From CAYLNH01 sp964384625 (GTDB lineage Bacteria > Verrucomicrobiota > Lentisphaeria > JABSQK01): a DNA stretch of 20,931 nucleotides. The position numbers were made by a program, and so were the translations under genes. This document shows positions 8,221 to 16,353 of this stretch, piece by piece; position 1 is the first letter of the stretch; every line of letters begins with the position of its first letter. Where the stretch lies: NCBI GenBank assembly GCA_964384625.1, contig CAYLNH010000117.1:1-20931 (forward strand). Direction: 5' to 3'. Below the pieces are notes generated by a model that saw nothing but the letters and a program-made list of their open reading frames with translations, searched no databases and had not been told where the DNA came from.

Positions 8221-9303
8221 ATGAGTCATCGTGACAATGTACTGAACTGTCTGAACCGCCGTAAACCGGAACGCCAACCGCATGGCGACGGACTCTGGGG
8301 CGAGACCTACCGGCGTTATGTCGACGAAGGATACATGGAGGACGGCGAGGACGCGACGGAGCACTTCGACATGAGCTGGCGTTCGGGCGGCTGGTTCAAC
8401 TCCGTTGCCCGCGTTGGCTTTGAACCGGAGGTGATCGAGGAGACCGATGAATGGGCGTTGCGGCTGGACGGCAACGGCGCCAAACTGAAATACTGGAAGG
8501 GCAAGGCCGGCACTCCCGAGCACGTCGATTTCGAGATCAAAGAACGCGGACCATGGGACGAGAAGATCAAGCCGCTGCTGATGGAGACGAACCGCGACCG
8601 CATCCGTTTTGAAGGGTATCGAGACGCCAAGGCCAGAGCGGCCGAGGAAGGGCGCTGTTTCTTCTGGTCGGGCGTTGCCCCGTTTGAGCAGGTCCACCCG
8701 TTGTGCGGCCATGAACATATGCTCATGGGCATGGCGCTGGATCCGGACTGGGTGCAGGACATGTTCGAGACCTATGCCGACATGACCTTGCGGCATATGG
8801 AGATCCTGTTCGAGGAAGAAGGCGCGCCGGACGCGTTCTGGTTCTACGAAGACATGGGGTTCAAAGGCAAGCCGTTCATGTCCGCCGCGATGTATGAGAA
8901 GCTGCTGCAGCCGAGTCACGCCCGTCTGTTCGAGTACGCCCACAGCCTGGGCTGCAAGGTGCTGGTTCACTCCTGCGGCTTCGTCGAAGCCTTCGTTCCG
9001 GGTCTGATCGATGCCGGCATGGACTGCCTGCAGGCGATGGAGGTCAAAGCCGGCATGGACCTGAGAACACTGGCCCCGCAGTTCGGCGACCGCATCGCGT
9101 TCTGCGGCAACCTGGACATCCGGATCGTCGCCGGCAACGACCGCAAAGCGATCGACGAAGAACTCAAGCGGAAGATCCTGCCGGTGTTCGAGGCCGGCTC
9201 TGAATTCATCGTGCACTCCGATCACTCGATCCCGCCGGAAGTGGACCACGACACGCTGAAGTACTTCTTCGAACGCGGCGCCACGATTCGCGACTGGGCC
9301 TGA
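8221..9303 (+). CDS. URO-D (uroporphyrinogen decarboxylase-like) family protein
   Basis: A 360-aa TIM-barrel protein of the superfamily that includes uroporphyrinogen decarboxylase and the MtaA/MtbA-type corrinoid methyltransferases. The opening MSHRDNVLNCLNRRKPERQP is the usual start of the carbohydrate-associated subgroup. KVLVHSCG (His250, Cys252) matches the zinc-ligand region of the methyltransferase branch, and FCGNLDI and EFIVHSDHSIPPEV match the C-terminal strands. It is not expected to be a haem-pathway HemE; such genes lie beside sugar-utilisation genes in PVC bacteria, where their reaction is unknown to me. The start at 8221 follows GGAGAAGGA at 8204-8212; an upstream in-frame extension lacks conservation. 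It is followed 203 bp later by the fucosidase on the same strand and is divergent from AraC. No corrinoid protein gene is present nearby. Confidence 0.83.
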   Translation: MSHRDNVLNCLNRRKPERQPHGDGLWGETYRRYVDEGYMEDGEDATEHFDMSWRSGGWFNSVARVGFEPEVIEETDEWALRLDGNGAKLKYWKGKAGTPEHVDFEIKERGPWDEKIKPLLMETNRDRIRFEGYRDAKARAAEEGRCFFWSGVAPFEQVHPLCGHEHMLMGMALDPDWVQDMFETYADMTLRHMEILFEEEGAPDAFWFYEDMGFKGKPFMSAAMYEKLLQPSHARLFEYAHSLGCKVLVHSCGFVEAFVPGLIDAGMDCLQAMEVKAGMDLRTLAPQFGDRIAFCGNLDIRIVAGNDRKAIDEELKRKILPVFEAGSEFIVHSDHSIPPEVDHDTLKYFFERGATIRDWA

Positions 9304-9506
9304 GGCCGTCAGCCGGCCGGTCCGGCAGCGGCTTCCCCGCGACAATCCCTTACGCTCCACGCGATCTGACCCGGGTGTGAGCGGTTCGCGTGCCCCGCTT
9401 GCCCGGCATAGCTCGAAGAGCGACGACGGGTGTCTCGTGTCACGTGTCTATGCGGTGTATATTGAGCGCGATTCCGCCGCCAATCCGACAGTACTCGAGG
9501 TGCCCG

Positions 9507-11546
9507 ATGAATACCGCTCCCGCGCCCTGCGGCCCGACCCCCAGTGAACGCCAGATGCGCTGGCACCAGCTAGAGTTCTACGGCTTTTTGCATTTTACCA
9601 CGAACACCTTCACCGACCTGGAATGGGGCTTCGGCGATGAATCGCCGGAGATTTTCAACCCGAGCGAGTTCGACGCCGAACAGATCGTGACCGTCGCTAA
9701 GGACGTCGGGATGAAAGGACTCATCCTTACCTGCAAGCATCATGACGGGTTCTGTCTGTGGCCGTCGAAGTATACGGAACACTCGGTGAAGAGCAGTCCG
9801 TGGAAAGACGGGCAGGGCGACGTCGTGCGCGAGATTGCGGACGAATGCCGGAAGCAAGGCCTGTTGTTCGGCGTGTACCTGTCGCCGTGGGATCGGAATC
9901 ATCCGGACTACGGCACGCCGGAGTACGTCGACTACTATCGTAAGCAGTTGCGCGAATTGCTGACCGAATACGGCGATATCTTCGAGGTCTGGCATGACGG
10001 CGCCAACGGCGGCGACGGCTACTACGGTGGCGCGAATGAAACGCGGACCATCGACAAGGAAACCTACTACGGCTGGCCGGAGACCTGGCAGCTTGTGCGC
10101 GACCTGCAGCCGATGGCGGTGATCTTCAGTGACGTCGGTCCGGACATCCGCTGGTGCGGCAACGAACGAGGGGAGGGCAGCGAGACCTGTTGGATGACGT
10201 TGAACACCGATGATTGGTGTCCGGGCAAGGCGGATCATCAGGAGCTGGGTCCCGGCCATGAAGACGGCGACAAATGGCTGCCGCCGGAAGTCGATGTCTC
10301 GATCCGGCCCGGCTGGTTTTATCATCAGCGTGAGGACCGGACGGTCCACAGCATCACCCGGTTGCTGGATATCTTCTACCAATCCATCGGCCGCTCCGGT
10401 TCGTGGCTGCTCAACCTGCCGCCGGACCGCCGCGGCCGGATCCACGAAATTGATGTGGACCGACTCCAACAACTGAAGGAGATCCTGGATGCCACCTTCA
10501 AGGACGACCTGGCGCAGGGGGCAACGGTTACGGCAGAGAGCGTCCGTAGCGGCTTTCCCGCCGCCAATGTGCTGACTCCGGATCGGGACGAATACTGGGC
10601 CGCGGAAAATAATGTGACCAAGACATTCCTCGAACTCGATCTGGGGCGGGAGACGACGTTCAACCGTGTTCTCATCCAGGAATACATCGAGCTCGGCCAG
10701 CGTGTGAAACGGTGGTCGTTCGAAGTCTGTCAGGGCGGCCGCTGGCAGATCATCGACGAGCAGACCACGATCGGCTACAAACGGATTCTGCGCCTGCCGG
10801 ATACCACGGCCAGGCGCGTGCGGGTCGGCGTTATCGAAGCCAGGGCGTGCCCCGTGATTTGCACGGTCGGTTTGTACCGCGAACCGGTGCATGCCACCGA
10901 ACCGAGTATCCGCCGTAACCGCGAGGGCAACGTCGAAATCTGCACCCGTCAAAAGGTCGTGGTGCGCTATACCACCGACGGCACGGTGCCGGATGATGAG
11001 TCCAGCATTTTCGACAAGCTTATTCCGTTGCCGCAGGGCGGCGAATTGCGGGTTGCGGTCCTGGCTGCGGACAACCCGGAAGTGCTTGTGCCCGGCGGCC
11101 GGCTCGACGTTTGCAAACGTTATGGAATGGCTAGTGATGCGTGGACGATCCACGATGCCGGACAGTCGCCGGTGGGCGTGCTCGAGGAGGACCTTGGGTC
11201 GTGGTGGCAGACGCAGGAACAGTATGACTACCCGCACCGGGTCGTGATTGATCTGCATGATGAAATCCAGATTGCCGCAGTGACCTACCTGCCGCTGCAG
11301 CACAGCAACTGGACCACGGGGATTGTCAGTCACTGCCGAATCTATGTCGGCAATGATCCCGACGACCTCGGTGAACCCGTTGTTGAAAAGAAGTTCGACA
11401 ACATCCTCAACAACCCCATTGAACAGCTGATCGAACTGCCGGAGCCGAGAACCGGGCGTTACCTCTGCTTCGAAGCCCTGGCCGCCGCTGACGGCGGTCG
11501 TGTCGCCATCGCTCAGGAGATCGGTATTATTCCCCTGAAGCAGTGA
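9507..11546 (+). CDS. Alpha-L-fucosidase, GH29
   Basis: Retaining exo-hydrolase that releases alpha-linked L-fucose. The N-terminal catalytic domain (about 15-325 of 679 aa) shows CKHHDGFCLWPSKYT (76-90), the nucleophile motif VWHDGA (Asp164), and PPEVDVSIRPGWFYH (259-273), whose Glu261 is the likely acid/base as in the GH29-B type. NLPPDRRG ends the barrel. Two beta-sandwich-like segments follow: about 345-465 resembles an F5/8 type C (discoidin) module, and the last 150 residues look similar. A short chitobiase C-terminal-like stretch (VVVRYTTDGTVPDD) lies between them. There is no signal peptide, so it is predicted to act in the cytoplasm on imported oligosaccharides. GAGG at 9497-9500 supports the ATG at 9507. 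Substrate linkage cannot be read from sequence. Confidence 0.88.
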   Translation: MNTAPAPCGPTPSERQMRWHQLEFYGFLHFTTNTFTDLEWGFGDESPEIFNPSEFDAEQIVTVAKDVGMKGLILTCKHHDGFCLWPSKYTEHSVKSSPWKDGQGDVVREIADECRKQGLLFGVYLSPWDRNHPDYGTPEYVDYYRKQLRELLTEYGDIFEVWHDGANGGDGYYGGANETRTIDKETYYGWPETWQLVRDLQPMAVIFSDVGPDIRWCGNERGEGSETCWMTLNTDDWCPGKADHQELGPGHEDGDKWLPPEVDVSIRPGWFYHQREDRTVHSITRLLDIFYQSIGRSGSWLLNLPPDRRGRIHEIDVDRLQQLKEILDATFKDDLAQGATVTAESVRSGFPAANVLTPDRDEYWAAENNVTKTFLELDLGRETTFNRVLIQEYIELGQRVKRWSFEVCQGGRWQIIDEQTTIGYKRILRLPDTTARRVRVGVIEARACPVICTVGLYREPVHATEPSIRRNREGNVEICTRQKVVVRYTTDGTVPDDESSIFDKLIPLPQGGELRVAVLAADNPEVLVPGGRLDVCKRYGMASDAWTIHDAGQSPVGVLEEDLGSWWQTQEQYDYPHRVVIDLHDEIQIAAVTYLPLQHSNWTTGIVSHCRIYVGNDPDDLGEPVVEKKFDNILNNPIEQLIELPEPRTGRYLCFEALAAADGGRVAIAQEIGIIPLKQ

Positions 11547-11571
11547 GGCGCCTGCAGAGCTGGCGGTGCAC

Positions 11572-11651
11572 GGGACACCGGATACGGGACACGGGACACG
11601 GGACACCGTGGGTCCGGTTACTGCTTCGCGTCATTATTGACGCGCTCCTGC
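11572..11651 (+). repeat. GGGACAC heptamers with a CGCGTCA hairpin; remote copy of the 65-bp repeat
   Basis: Four GGGACAC heptamers (11572, then three in tandem at 11586-11606) are followed by CCGGTTACTGCTTCGCGTCA and the perfect hairpin CGCGTCA-TTAT-TGACGCG at 11627-11644. The same order, heptamer then CCGGTTACTG then hairpin then CCTG, recurs in the tandem array at 17401-17694. It lies between the fucosidase stop and the GntR promoter. The hairpin could serve as a transcript end, but it has no T-run. Confidence 0.8.
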
Positions 11652-11706
11652 CCTCGCGCGAACTGTGCTGGAATGCCCCCTTCCGCCGTTTTCATGGAAC
11701 TTCCCC

Positions 11707-11734
11707 TTGTTTTGCCTGTCTATAGCAGTATAAT
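11707..11734 (+). promoter_or_regulatory. Candidate promoter of the GntR operon
   Basis: TATAAT at 11729-11734 is a perfect -10 box. CTTGTT at 11707-11712 is a weak -35 at 16-bp spacing. The predicted start of transcription near 11741 leaves a leader of about 36 nt before the ATG at 11777. Confidence 0.5.
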
Positions 11735-11761
11735 AGCAGTTGTGAAGCAATAATGACTGCT
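11722..11761 (+). promoter_or_regulatory. Candidate operator for the GntR-type regulator
   Basis: ATAGCAGT occurs twice, 11 bp apart (11722-11729 and 11733-11740), straddling the TATAAT box. AGCAGT at 11735-11740 pairs with an inverted ACTGCT at 11756-11761. Repeats overlapping the -10 box and the start of transcription fit autorepression by the gene that follows. Confidence 0.4.
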
Positions 11762-11776
11762 GAGGAGTTGGTCGAT

Positions 11777-12826
11777 ATGGCGACGAAAGCAAAGACGTTG
11801 GGGCGCGGGTTCATTGGCGATCGGCTGGAGGCGGACCTGCGGGCGTTTGTGCGGCAGGCCGAGGCGCATCAGCCGCTGACATCTGAGCGGCAACTGGCGA
11901 AGGAATACGACATCAGTTACGGCACGGTCCGGCGGGTGATCACCGGGCTGGTGGATGCCGGGTTGATCTATAAGGAACACGGCCGTGGCGCATTCGTGGC
12001 GCCGACCGCCGGCGCGGCGAACGAAGCGATCACCGGTACGGTTCTGTATGTCGATGATTGGGGTGAGTCAGGGCATCCGTTCTGTCTACGCAAACTGCAG
12101 GGGATCCTGGACGTCGCGATGGAAAGCGAATTCCGCGTGCAGGTCATGCGCGTCCAGGACTTCAAGGACTGGCAGGCGCATCCGCGATTTCTGCAGGAGG
12201 CGACGCAGGACGATGTCGTCGGCGTTATCCTGCCGTGGCTGACATCCGAGTTGTACCGGGTGCTGAAGGATCGGAGTCCCGGGTTGATGATGGTCTCATT
12301 TCATGATCTCCAGGGGTATCCGGATACGGCCGGAGTAAAGCATGAGCCGGCGGTCTTCGGCCGCATGATTATCGACTACTTCACTGATGTCGGCGTGAAG
12401 TCACTGCTGCTGCTGCACAAGGACAAACGGCTGCTGCACAGTGCTGAAGCGCAGTTGCGGTCGGCCAAAGCGAAGATCAAGATTCTGAATCAGCCCTGGG
12501 CCAACGGCGATCCGCTGGACGAGACAATTGCCTTACTCAGGCGTACTCGGGCCAAGGGAGTCTTCTTTCCGGACGACCGTCTGACGCTGGCCGTGTACAA
12601 CCATTTCCGCGATGCCGACCCGCGATGGTTGGAGAAGCATGTCCTCCTGACCATGGCGAATGCCGGCGAGAACATCCTGCCGCCCGAGATCGCGCGGATC
12701 GATATGGACGGTTACGATGTCGGTTCGATGGCGATGATGATGTTGAAGTCGCTGTTGAGCGGCAATCAGGAAGCCGGACCGATCGCCTACCTGGAACCTC
12801 GATTTCGGAGGCCGAATCATGAGTAA
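11777..12826 (+). CDS. GntR-family regulator with LacI-type sensor domain
   Basis: A 349-aa transcription factor. Residues about 10-77 form a winged helix of GntR type (LTSERQLAKEYDISYGTVRRVITGLVDAGLIYKEHGRGAFVA). Residues about 85-345 resemble a LacI/GalR periplasmic-binding-protein fold that would bind a sugar or related effector (GVILPWL, SLLLLHKD, TRAKGVFFPDDRLTLAVYNHF, IARIDMDGYDVG). The ATG at 11777 is preferred over one at 11753: GAGGAG at 11762-11767 lies 9 nt before it, and 11753 would sit inside the candidate operator. The gene overlaps the following oxidoreductase by 8 nt (ATGAGTAA), so the two are probably translationally coupled and the regulator likely controls its own operon. 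Confidence 0.9.
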   Translation: MATKAKTLGRGFIGDRLEADLRAFVRQAEAHQPLTSERQLAKEYDISYGTVRRVITGLVDAGLIYKEHGRGAFVAPTAGAANEAITGTVLYVDDWGESGHPFCLRKLQGILDVAMESEFRVQVMRVQDFKDWQAHPRFLQEATQDDVVGVILPWLTSELYRVLKDRSPGLMMVSFHDLQGYPDTAGVKHEPAVFGRMIIDYFTDVGVKSLLLLHKDKRLLHSAEAQLRSAKAKIKILNQPWANGDPLDETIALLRRTRAKGVFFPDDRLTLAVYNHFRDADPRWLEKHVLLTMANAGENILPPEIARIDMDGYDVGSMAMMMLKSLLSGNQEAGPIAYLEPRFRRPNHE

Positions 12827-13499
12827 CAAGATCGCTGCAGCAATTCTTGGTTTGGGCCGGATGGGCGGCTGCCATGTGAAGGCGGCGAAGGACTCTCCTT
12901 TTGTTGATCGCGTCGTCGGCTACGAACCGGATGCGGAGACGGCGGACACACGGGCGAAGAGGTTTGACATTGAAACGACCACAGACTTGGACGCGATCCT
13001 GGATGACCCGGCGATCGGGTTGGTGTGCATTGCGTCACCGAACGAGTTTCACTGCGACCAGGCGTGCCGGGCGATGCGCGCCGGTAAAGCCGTGCTGTGC
13101 GAGAAGCCGATGGGCATTTCCATCGCCGAGGCGCAGACGATGATCGACGTCAAGAACGAGACCGACAGTTTTCTGCAGATCGGGTTCGAGCTGCACTACT
13201 CGACGCTGTACGAGCGAGTGAAAGCCTGGATCGACGCCGGTTTGATCGGCCGGCCGCTGAACAGTCACTGCACGTATTTCTGCAGCGAGTTCCACACGAA
13301 GCACACGTGGCGGGCGCGCAGCAAGGGCACGCTGATCGGCGAGAAATTGAGCCACTACCTGGACTTGCCGCCATGGTGGTTTGGTGATGCAGTCGTCGAC
13401 TGCTACTCCATGCACGCGCCGAACTTCGTACCGTACTTCAACCATCCGGACAACCACCAGATCAACTACACCTTGCCGGTGGCGCGGTCAGTTCGTTGA
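12819..13499 (+). CDS. Gfo/Idh/MocA family oxidoreductase, N-terminal part (frameshifted)
   Basis: NAD(P)-dependent sugar or polyol dehydrogenase family. The first 226 residues carry the Rossmann motif ILGLGRMGG (9-17), the CEKPMG motif (Glu95-Lys96-Pro97), and GEKLSHYLDLPPWWFG, which contains the His and Asp expected at the active site (His179, Asp182). Conserved sequence continues up to NHQINYT near 13472 and then the frame runs into a stop at 13497-13499. The rest of the protein continues in another frame from about 13475. A single missing base at about 13473-13474 restores NHQINYTFAGGAVSSLTF. The start overlaps the GntR stop by 8 nt, and CGGAGG precedes it. It could be a true pseudogene or an assembly error. 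Confidence 0.85.
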   Translation: MSNKIAAAILGLGRMGGCHVKAAKDSPFVDRVVGYEPDAETADTRAKRFDIETTTDLDAILDDPAIGLVCIASPNEFHCDQACRAMRAGKAVLCEKPMGISIAEAQTMIDVKNETDSFLQIGFELHYSTLYERVKAWIDAGLIGRPLNSHCTYFCSEFHTKHTWRARSKGTLIGEKLSHYLDLPPWWFGDAVVDCYSMHAPNFVPYFNHPDNHQINYTLPVARSVR

Positions 13500-13906
13500 C
13501 GTTCTTTATGGGTACGGCGGAAACGGACAAGGGCGATCCGCTGGCGGACCTGATCGAGAAGCAGGCGGACGACGGTCATGCGCTGCGCTATCTGATTTAC
13601 GGCACGCAGGGCGCGATCGAGACGGACGTGTTTCGGCGGCGCCTGCGGCGTTGGGAGTTCTGCGACGGTGCGGACCAGTTGGAGAGTACCTTGGTGGAAA
13701 CCGTCACTTGGGACAAGAGCGAGGACGGCGTCTGGTTCCACAACACGTACGGCCAGAATTTGAAGGTGATCGAATTGGCGGCGGCCGGCGAAGCGCCGGA
13801 CTCGCCGCCGGAGGACGCGTTGGCAACAATGAAGCTGTGCTTTGCGGCGGAACGTTCCGAACAGGAGCGCCGCGTCGTGCGATTAGACGAATTGGGAGAA
13901 TCATGA
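13475..13906 (+). CDS. Gfo/Idh/MocA family oxidoreductase, C-terminal part (frameshifted)
   Basis: Continuation of the preceding gene in a frame shifted by one base. It reads AGGAVSSLTFFMGTAETDKG and on to RVVRLDELGES, which is the typical C-terminal alpha/beta domain of the family. It has no ribosome binding site or start codon of its own at the join, so it is a fragment and not a separate gene. Joined to the upstream part it gives a protein of about 362 aa, the normal family length. Its stop TGA overlaps an ATG at 13903, and the next gene starts 14 nt later. Confidence 0.8.
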   Translation, partial: AGGAVSSLTFFMGTAETDKGDPLADLIEKQADDGHALRYLIYGTQGAIETDVFRRRLRRWEFCDGADQLESTLVETVTWDKSEDGVWFHNTYGQNLKVIELAAAGEAPDSPPEDALATMKLCFAAERSEQERRVVRLDELGES

Positions 13907-13920
13907 AAAGGAGTAATCCG

Positions 13921-16293
13921 ATGCGAAACATAATCATTGCGGGGTTCTGTTTGATGGCCTGGATCAGTGCCGGGTGGACTGGTGAAGTCGCACTGGACGA
14001 CATCGTCCCGAAGTACATGGGCGACGGCTTGGAAACGGCGATCATCCCGACGCCGAAATCGACGAAGTTGAAAGACACGGCGGTCGAGTTGAGTAAAACG
14101 CCGGTGTGTGTGGCGCCGGCACTTTTGGTGCAGGCGGCGGATGCGCTGGCGACCAACGGCCTCCTGAAAAAACGCCTGGAACTGGAGCAGAAGACCTTCA
14201 CCAAACGACATCTGCAGCGTCGCGCCTGGACCGGCTTCCGAAAGCAATGGACGCGGGCCAACGCCAAGTTCGCCAAACCGGGCTGGCCCAGTCCGTTCGG
14301 CACAATTATGGAGATTCGGGACCTCTTCCCGGGGATCCAGTTTGTTACGAAGATGCCCGCCAACCCCGAGGGCCCCGTGCTCGTGCTGATCGCGCAGGGA
14401 GTGAACGAGAACGTGGTCAAGGACCTCCCGGACTTGCCGGACGTCAAGGACAAACTGGCTGCTGAAGAACGCTATGCCCTGCGCGTCACGAATGCCGGTG
14501 TGCCGATGATGATTTCGTATGGGCAGACGCCGTGGGGTATGCTCTGGGGCGTACAGACGCTGCGCCAGATGGTGTTCGCCAAGGACGGCAAGCGGTACGT
14601 TCGCCTGGGATTGGTACAGGACTATCCGACGCTGGTATTCCGCGGCGGCAAGCGCTGTAAGGACTGGTGGGTGCGCTACAAGGGCAACGGTCAGTTTGAG
14701 CGCTGGGCGTTCGAATTTCCCATGCGCAAGATCCCGCGCAGTCACTCTCACGTGCCGTCGGCCAAAGCGAAGCATGTGAAGATGCACAGGGAACGATTGC
14801 GTGCAGCCGTAAAGGACGGCGCCCAGTTCTTCCTGTTGGACTTTAACGACGGCCGCTTCAAGACCAGCGAGTCCGAGGACGAGCCGTTTCCCGGCGATCC
14901 CGCAAAGACCGTAAAGTATCTGCTGCAGGAGATGTACAAAGAACGCGACGCCCTGAACAGTGACATCCGGATCGGCTACATGGGCGTGGCCTACTCGATT
15001 AACCGCGGTACCGACAAGGAAGGTGCGCTGCTGCGGGAAGTCAACGCCCTGGACGGTGTCGGATTCGTCATGATGAACGGGCTGGAAGTGTTTTGCGGCA
15101 AGTTCCCGGAGAAAGGCGCGGCAGCGTATCGCGAAACCTTGGGGACCAAATCGAAGCTGATGATGTACGACTGCCAGGGTTGCGTGCGGCTGATGTGCAC
15201 CCCGGATTACCAGGACCAAGAGTTCTACAAACACCTGCTGGGTATTTCGGCGCAGAAGTCGTCGCCGATCTTCTTTATCGGGTTGGCGGATTTGACCTGG
15301 AGTCCGGAGACCTACGACAAGGACCGCGCGTTGAAACTGGCCTGCCGCGAGTTGGCGGACCGCCGTCCCGAGTACTACAAGCCGCTCTATGACCATGTCC
15401 GTTTCTTTGTGAAGAACGACTACATCGCCAAGTTCCTGCCGCGCGAGCAGATGCTGAAACAGCACAAAGCCAATACGGACGGTATGCTGGCGCGATTGGC
15501 GAAGCTTGAACCCGTGCTGACCAATGGCAAGATGGCGCAGTTGACAGAGCTCAGGGGTGACGTAACCGGTCCCGTGCGGCAGCGGGCATCGGCCTGGGAA
15601 ATGACCCATGAACATGGCTTCAAGGACTATCACGTGGGCAAAGCCGTGGGCTTGAAGGTGGACGGCAAAGTCGATGAAGCGGCATGGAAGAAGGCGCCGG
15701 TCATGGAGACGTTCTTCCCGCCGAAGGGCATCAAGAAACTGAGTACTACGCCGCTGCCGGAAGGCGATCGTTCGATCAAGGCTCGGGCGTTGTATGACGA
15801 CAAAGCGTTGTATGTATCGTACGAAGTCACCGGTGCGGATGCGGCTACGATGACGTATCTGAAGGAGGTCCTTACCGCCGGCGAGAAGGCCCCTGCCGGC
15901 AAGGTCGCACCGGCATTCGAGATGTTTATCAAGACGGACCTGTCGCAGCATCTGCGCTGGCAGTTGATGCATTTGGTTCCGGGTGTCTGCCGATCGTTTG
16001 TCCTGCACTACTTCGATCCGGCGAAACCGATGGCCGGCAACCAGTGGGAGCACGCATCCACGGTGTTGGGTGCGGTGACCGGCGACAACAGTTATACCGT
16101 CGAGGTCCGCATTCCGTATTGGCAGGAAATCCGGGCGCCGCAGAAGGGTGATGTCTGGGGTGTGCAGTTGCAGTTGAACCGCGTTCTCGGCGGCCGCAAG
16201 ACGCCGTACTGGTTGTATCACTGGAGTTATGCGTATGACAAGACCGAGCTCTGGGCCTATGAATACCAGTACGGCCGCTGGATCTTTCAGTAG
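13921..16293 (+). CDS. Secreted GH20/GH84-like beta-N-acetylhexosaminidase-type protein with CBM9-like C-terminus
   Basis: A 790-aa protein starting with a signal peptide (MRNIIIAGFCLMAWISAG, cleavage probably near 18-21), so exported. Residues about 35-225 resemble GH20 domain 2 (IIPTPKSTKL; ERYALRVTNAGVPMMI; WGMLWGVQTLRQM). The central region, about 235-520, is TIM-barrel-like; FFLLDFNDGRF (303-313) may carry the acidic pair used by GH84-type enzymes, but the usual signature is not clear. Residues about 570-790 look like a CBM9/DOMON-type beta-sandwich (GLKVDGKVDEAAWKKAP; RALYDDKALYVSYEV; YTVEVRIPYW). AAGGAG at 13908-13913 with 7-nt spacing selects ATG 13921 over an in-frame ATG at 13903. 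It closes the GntR operon. Activity against amino-sugar glycans is inference. Confidence 0.7.
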   Translation: MRNIIIAGFCLMAWISAGWTGEVALDDIVPKYMGDGLETAIIPTPKSTKLKDTAVELSKTPVCVAPALLVQAADALATNGLLKKRLELEQKTFTKRHLQRRAWTGFRKQWTRANAKFAKPGWPSPFGTIMEIRDLFPGIQFVTKMPANPEGPVLVLIAQGVNENVVKDLPDLPDVKDKLAAEERYALRVTNAGVPMMISYGQTPWGMLWGVQTLRQMVFAKDGKRYVRLGLVQDYPTLVFRGGKRCKDWWVRYKGNGQFERWAFEFPMRKIPRSHSHVPSAKAKHVKMHRERLRAAVKDGAQFFLLDFNDGRFKTSESEDEPFPGDPAKTVKYLLQEMYKERDALNSDIRIGYMGVAYSINRGTDKEGALLREVNALDGVGFVMMNGLEVFCGKFPEKGAAAYRETLGTKSKLMMYDCQGCVRLMCTPDYQDQEFYKHLLGISAQKSSPIFFIGLADLTWSPETYDKDRALKLACRELADRRPEYYKPLYDHVRFFVKNDYIAKFLPREQMLKQHKANTDGMLARLAKLEPVLTNGKMAQLTELRGDVTGPVRQRASAWEMTHEHGFKDYHVGKAVGLKVDGKVDEAAWKKAPVMETFFPPKGIKKLSTTPLPEGDRSIKARALYDDKALYVSYEVTGADAATMTYLKEVLTAGEKAPAGKVAPAFEMFIKTDLSQHLRWQLMHLVPGVCRSFVLHYFDPAKPMAGNQWEHASTVLGAVTGDNSYTVEVRIPYWQEIRAPQKGDVWGVQLQLNRVLGGRKTPYWLYHWSYAYDKTELWAYEYQYGRWIFQ

Positions 16294-16325
16294 ACGGTTC
16301 CGATGCGAAGTTCGTTTTTGAGTAC

Positions 16326-16348
16326 AGCCCTGTCGGCAAGGCAGGGCT
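16326..16348 (+). terminator. Hairpin after the GntR operon
   Basis: AGCCCTG and CAGGGCT form a 7-bp stem with a 9-nt loop 33 nt after the last stop codon of the operon. There is no T-run. It could end or protect the transcript. Confidence 0.35.
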
Positions 16349-16353
16349 TACTG

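Noticed and set aside
9570..11606. Long antisense open frame (678 codons, minus strand) opposite the fucosidase
   Set aside because: Shadow of the GH29 gene; the plus strand has the catalytic motifs.
13465..13500. Programmed ribosomal frameshift in the oxidoreductase
   Set aside because: No slippery X-XXY-YYZ heptamer or downstream stimulatory element is apparent; a one-base deletion explains the data more simply.
13597..16221. Very long antisense open frame (874 codons, minus strand) opposite the GH20/GH84-like gene
   Set aside because: It is a codon-composition shadow of the high-GC plus-strand gene: no domain, no ribosome binding site and no family resemblance. The plus strand carries clear motifs and a signal peptide.
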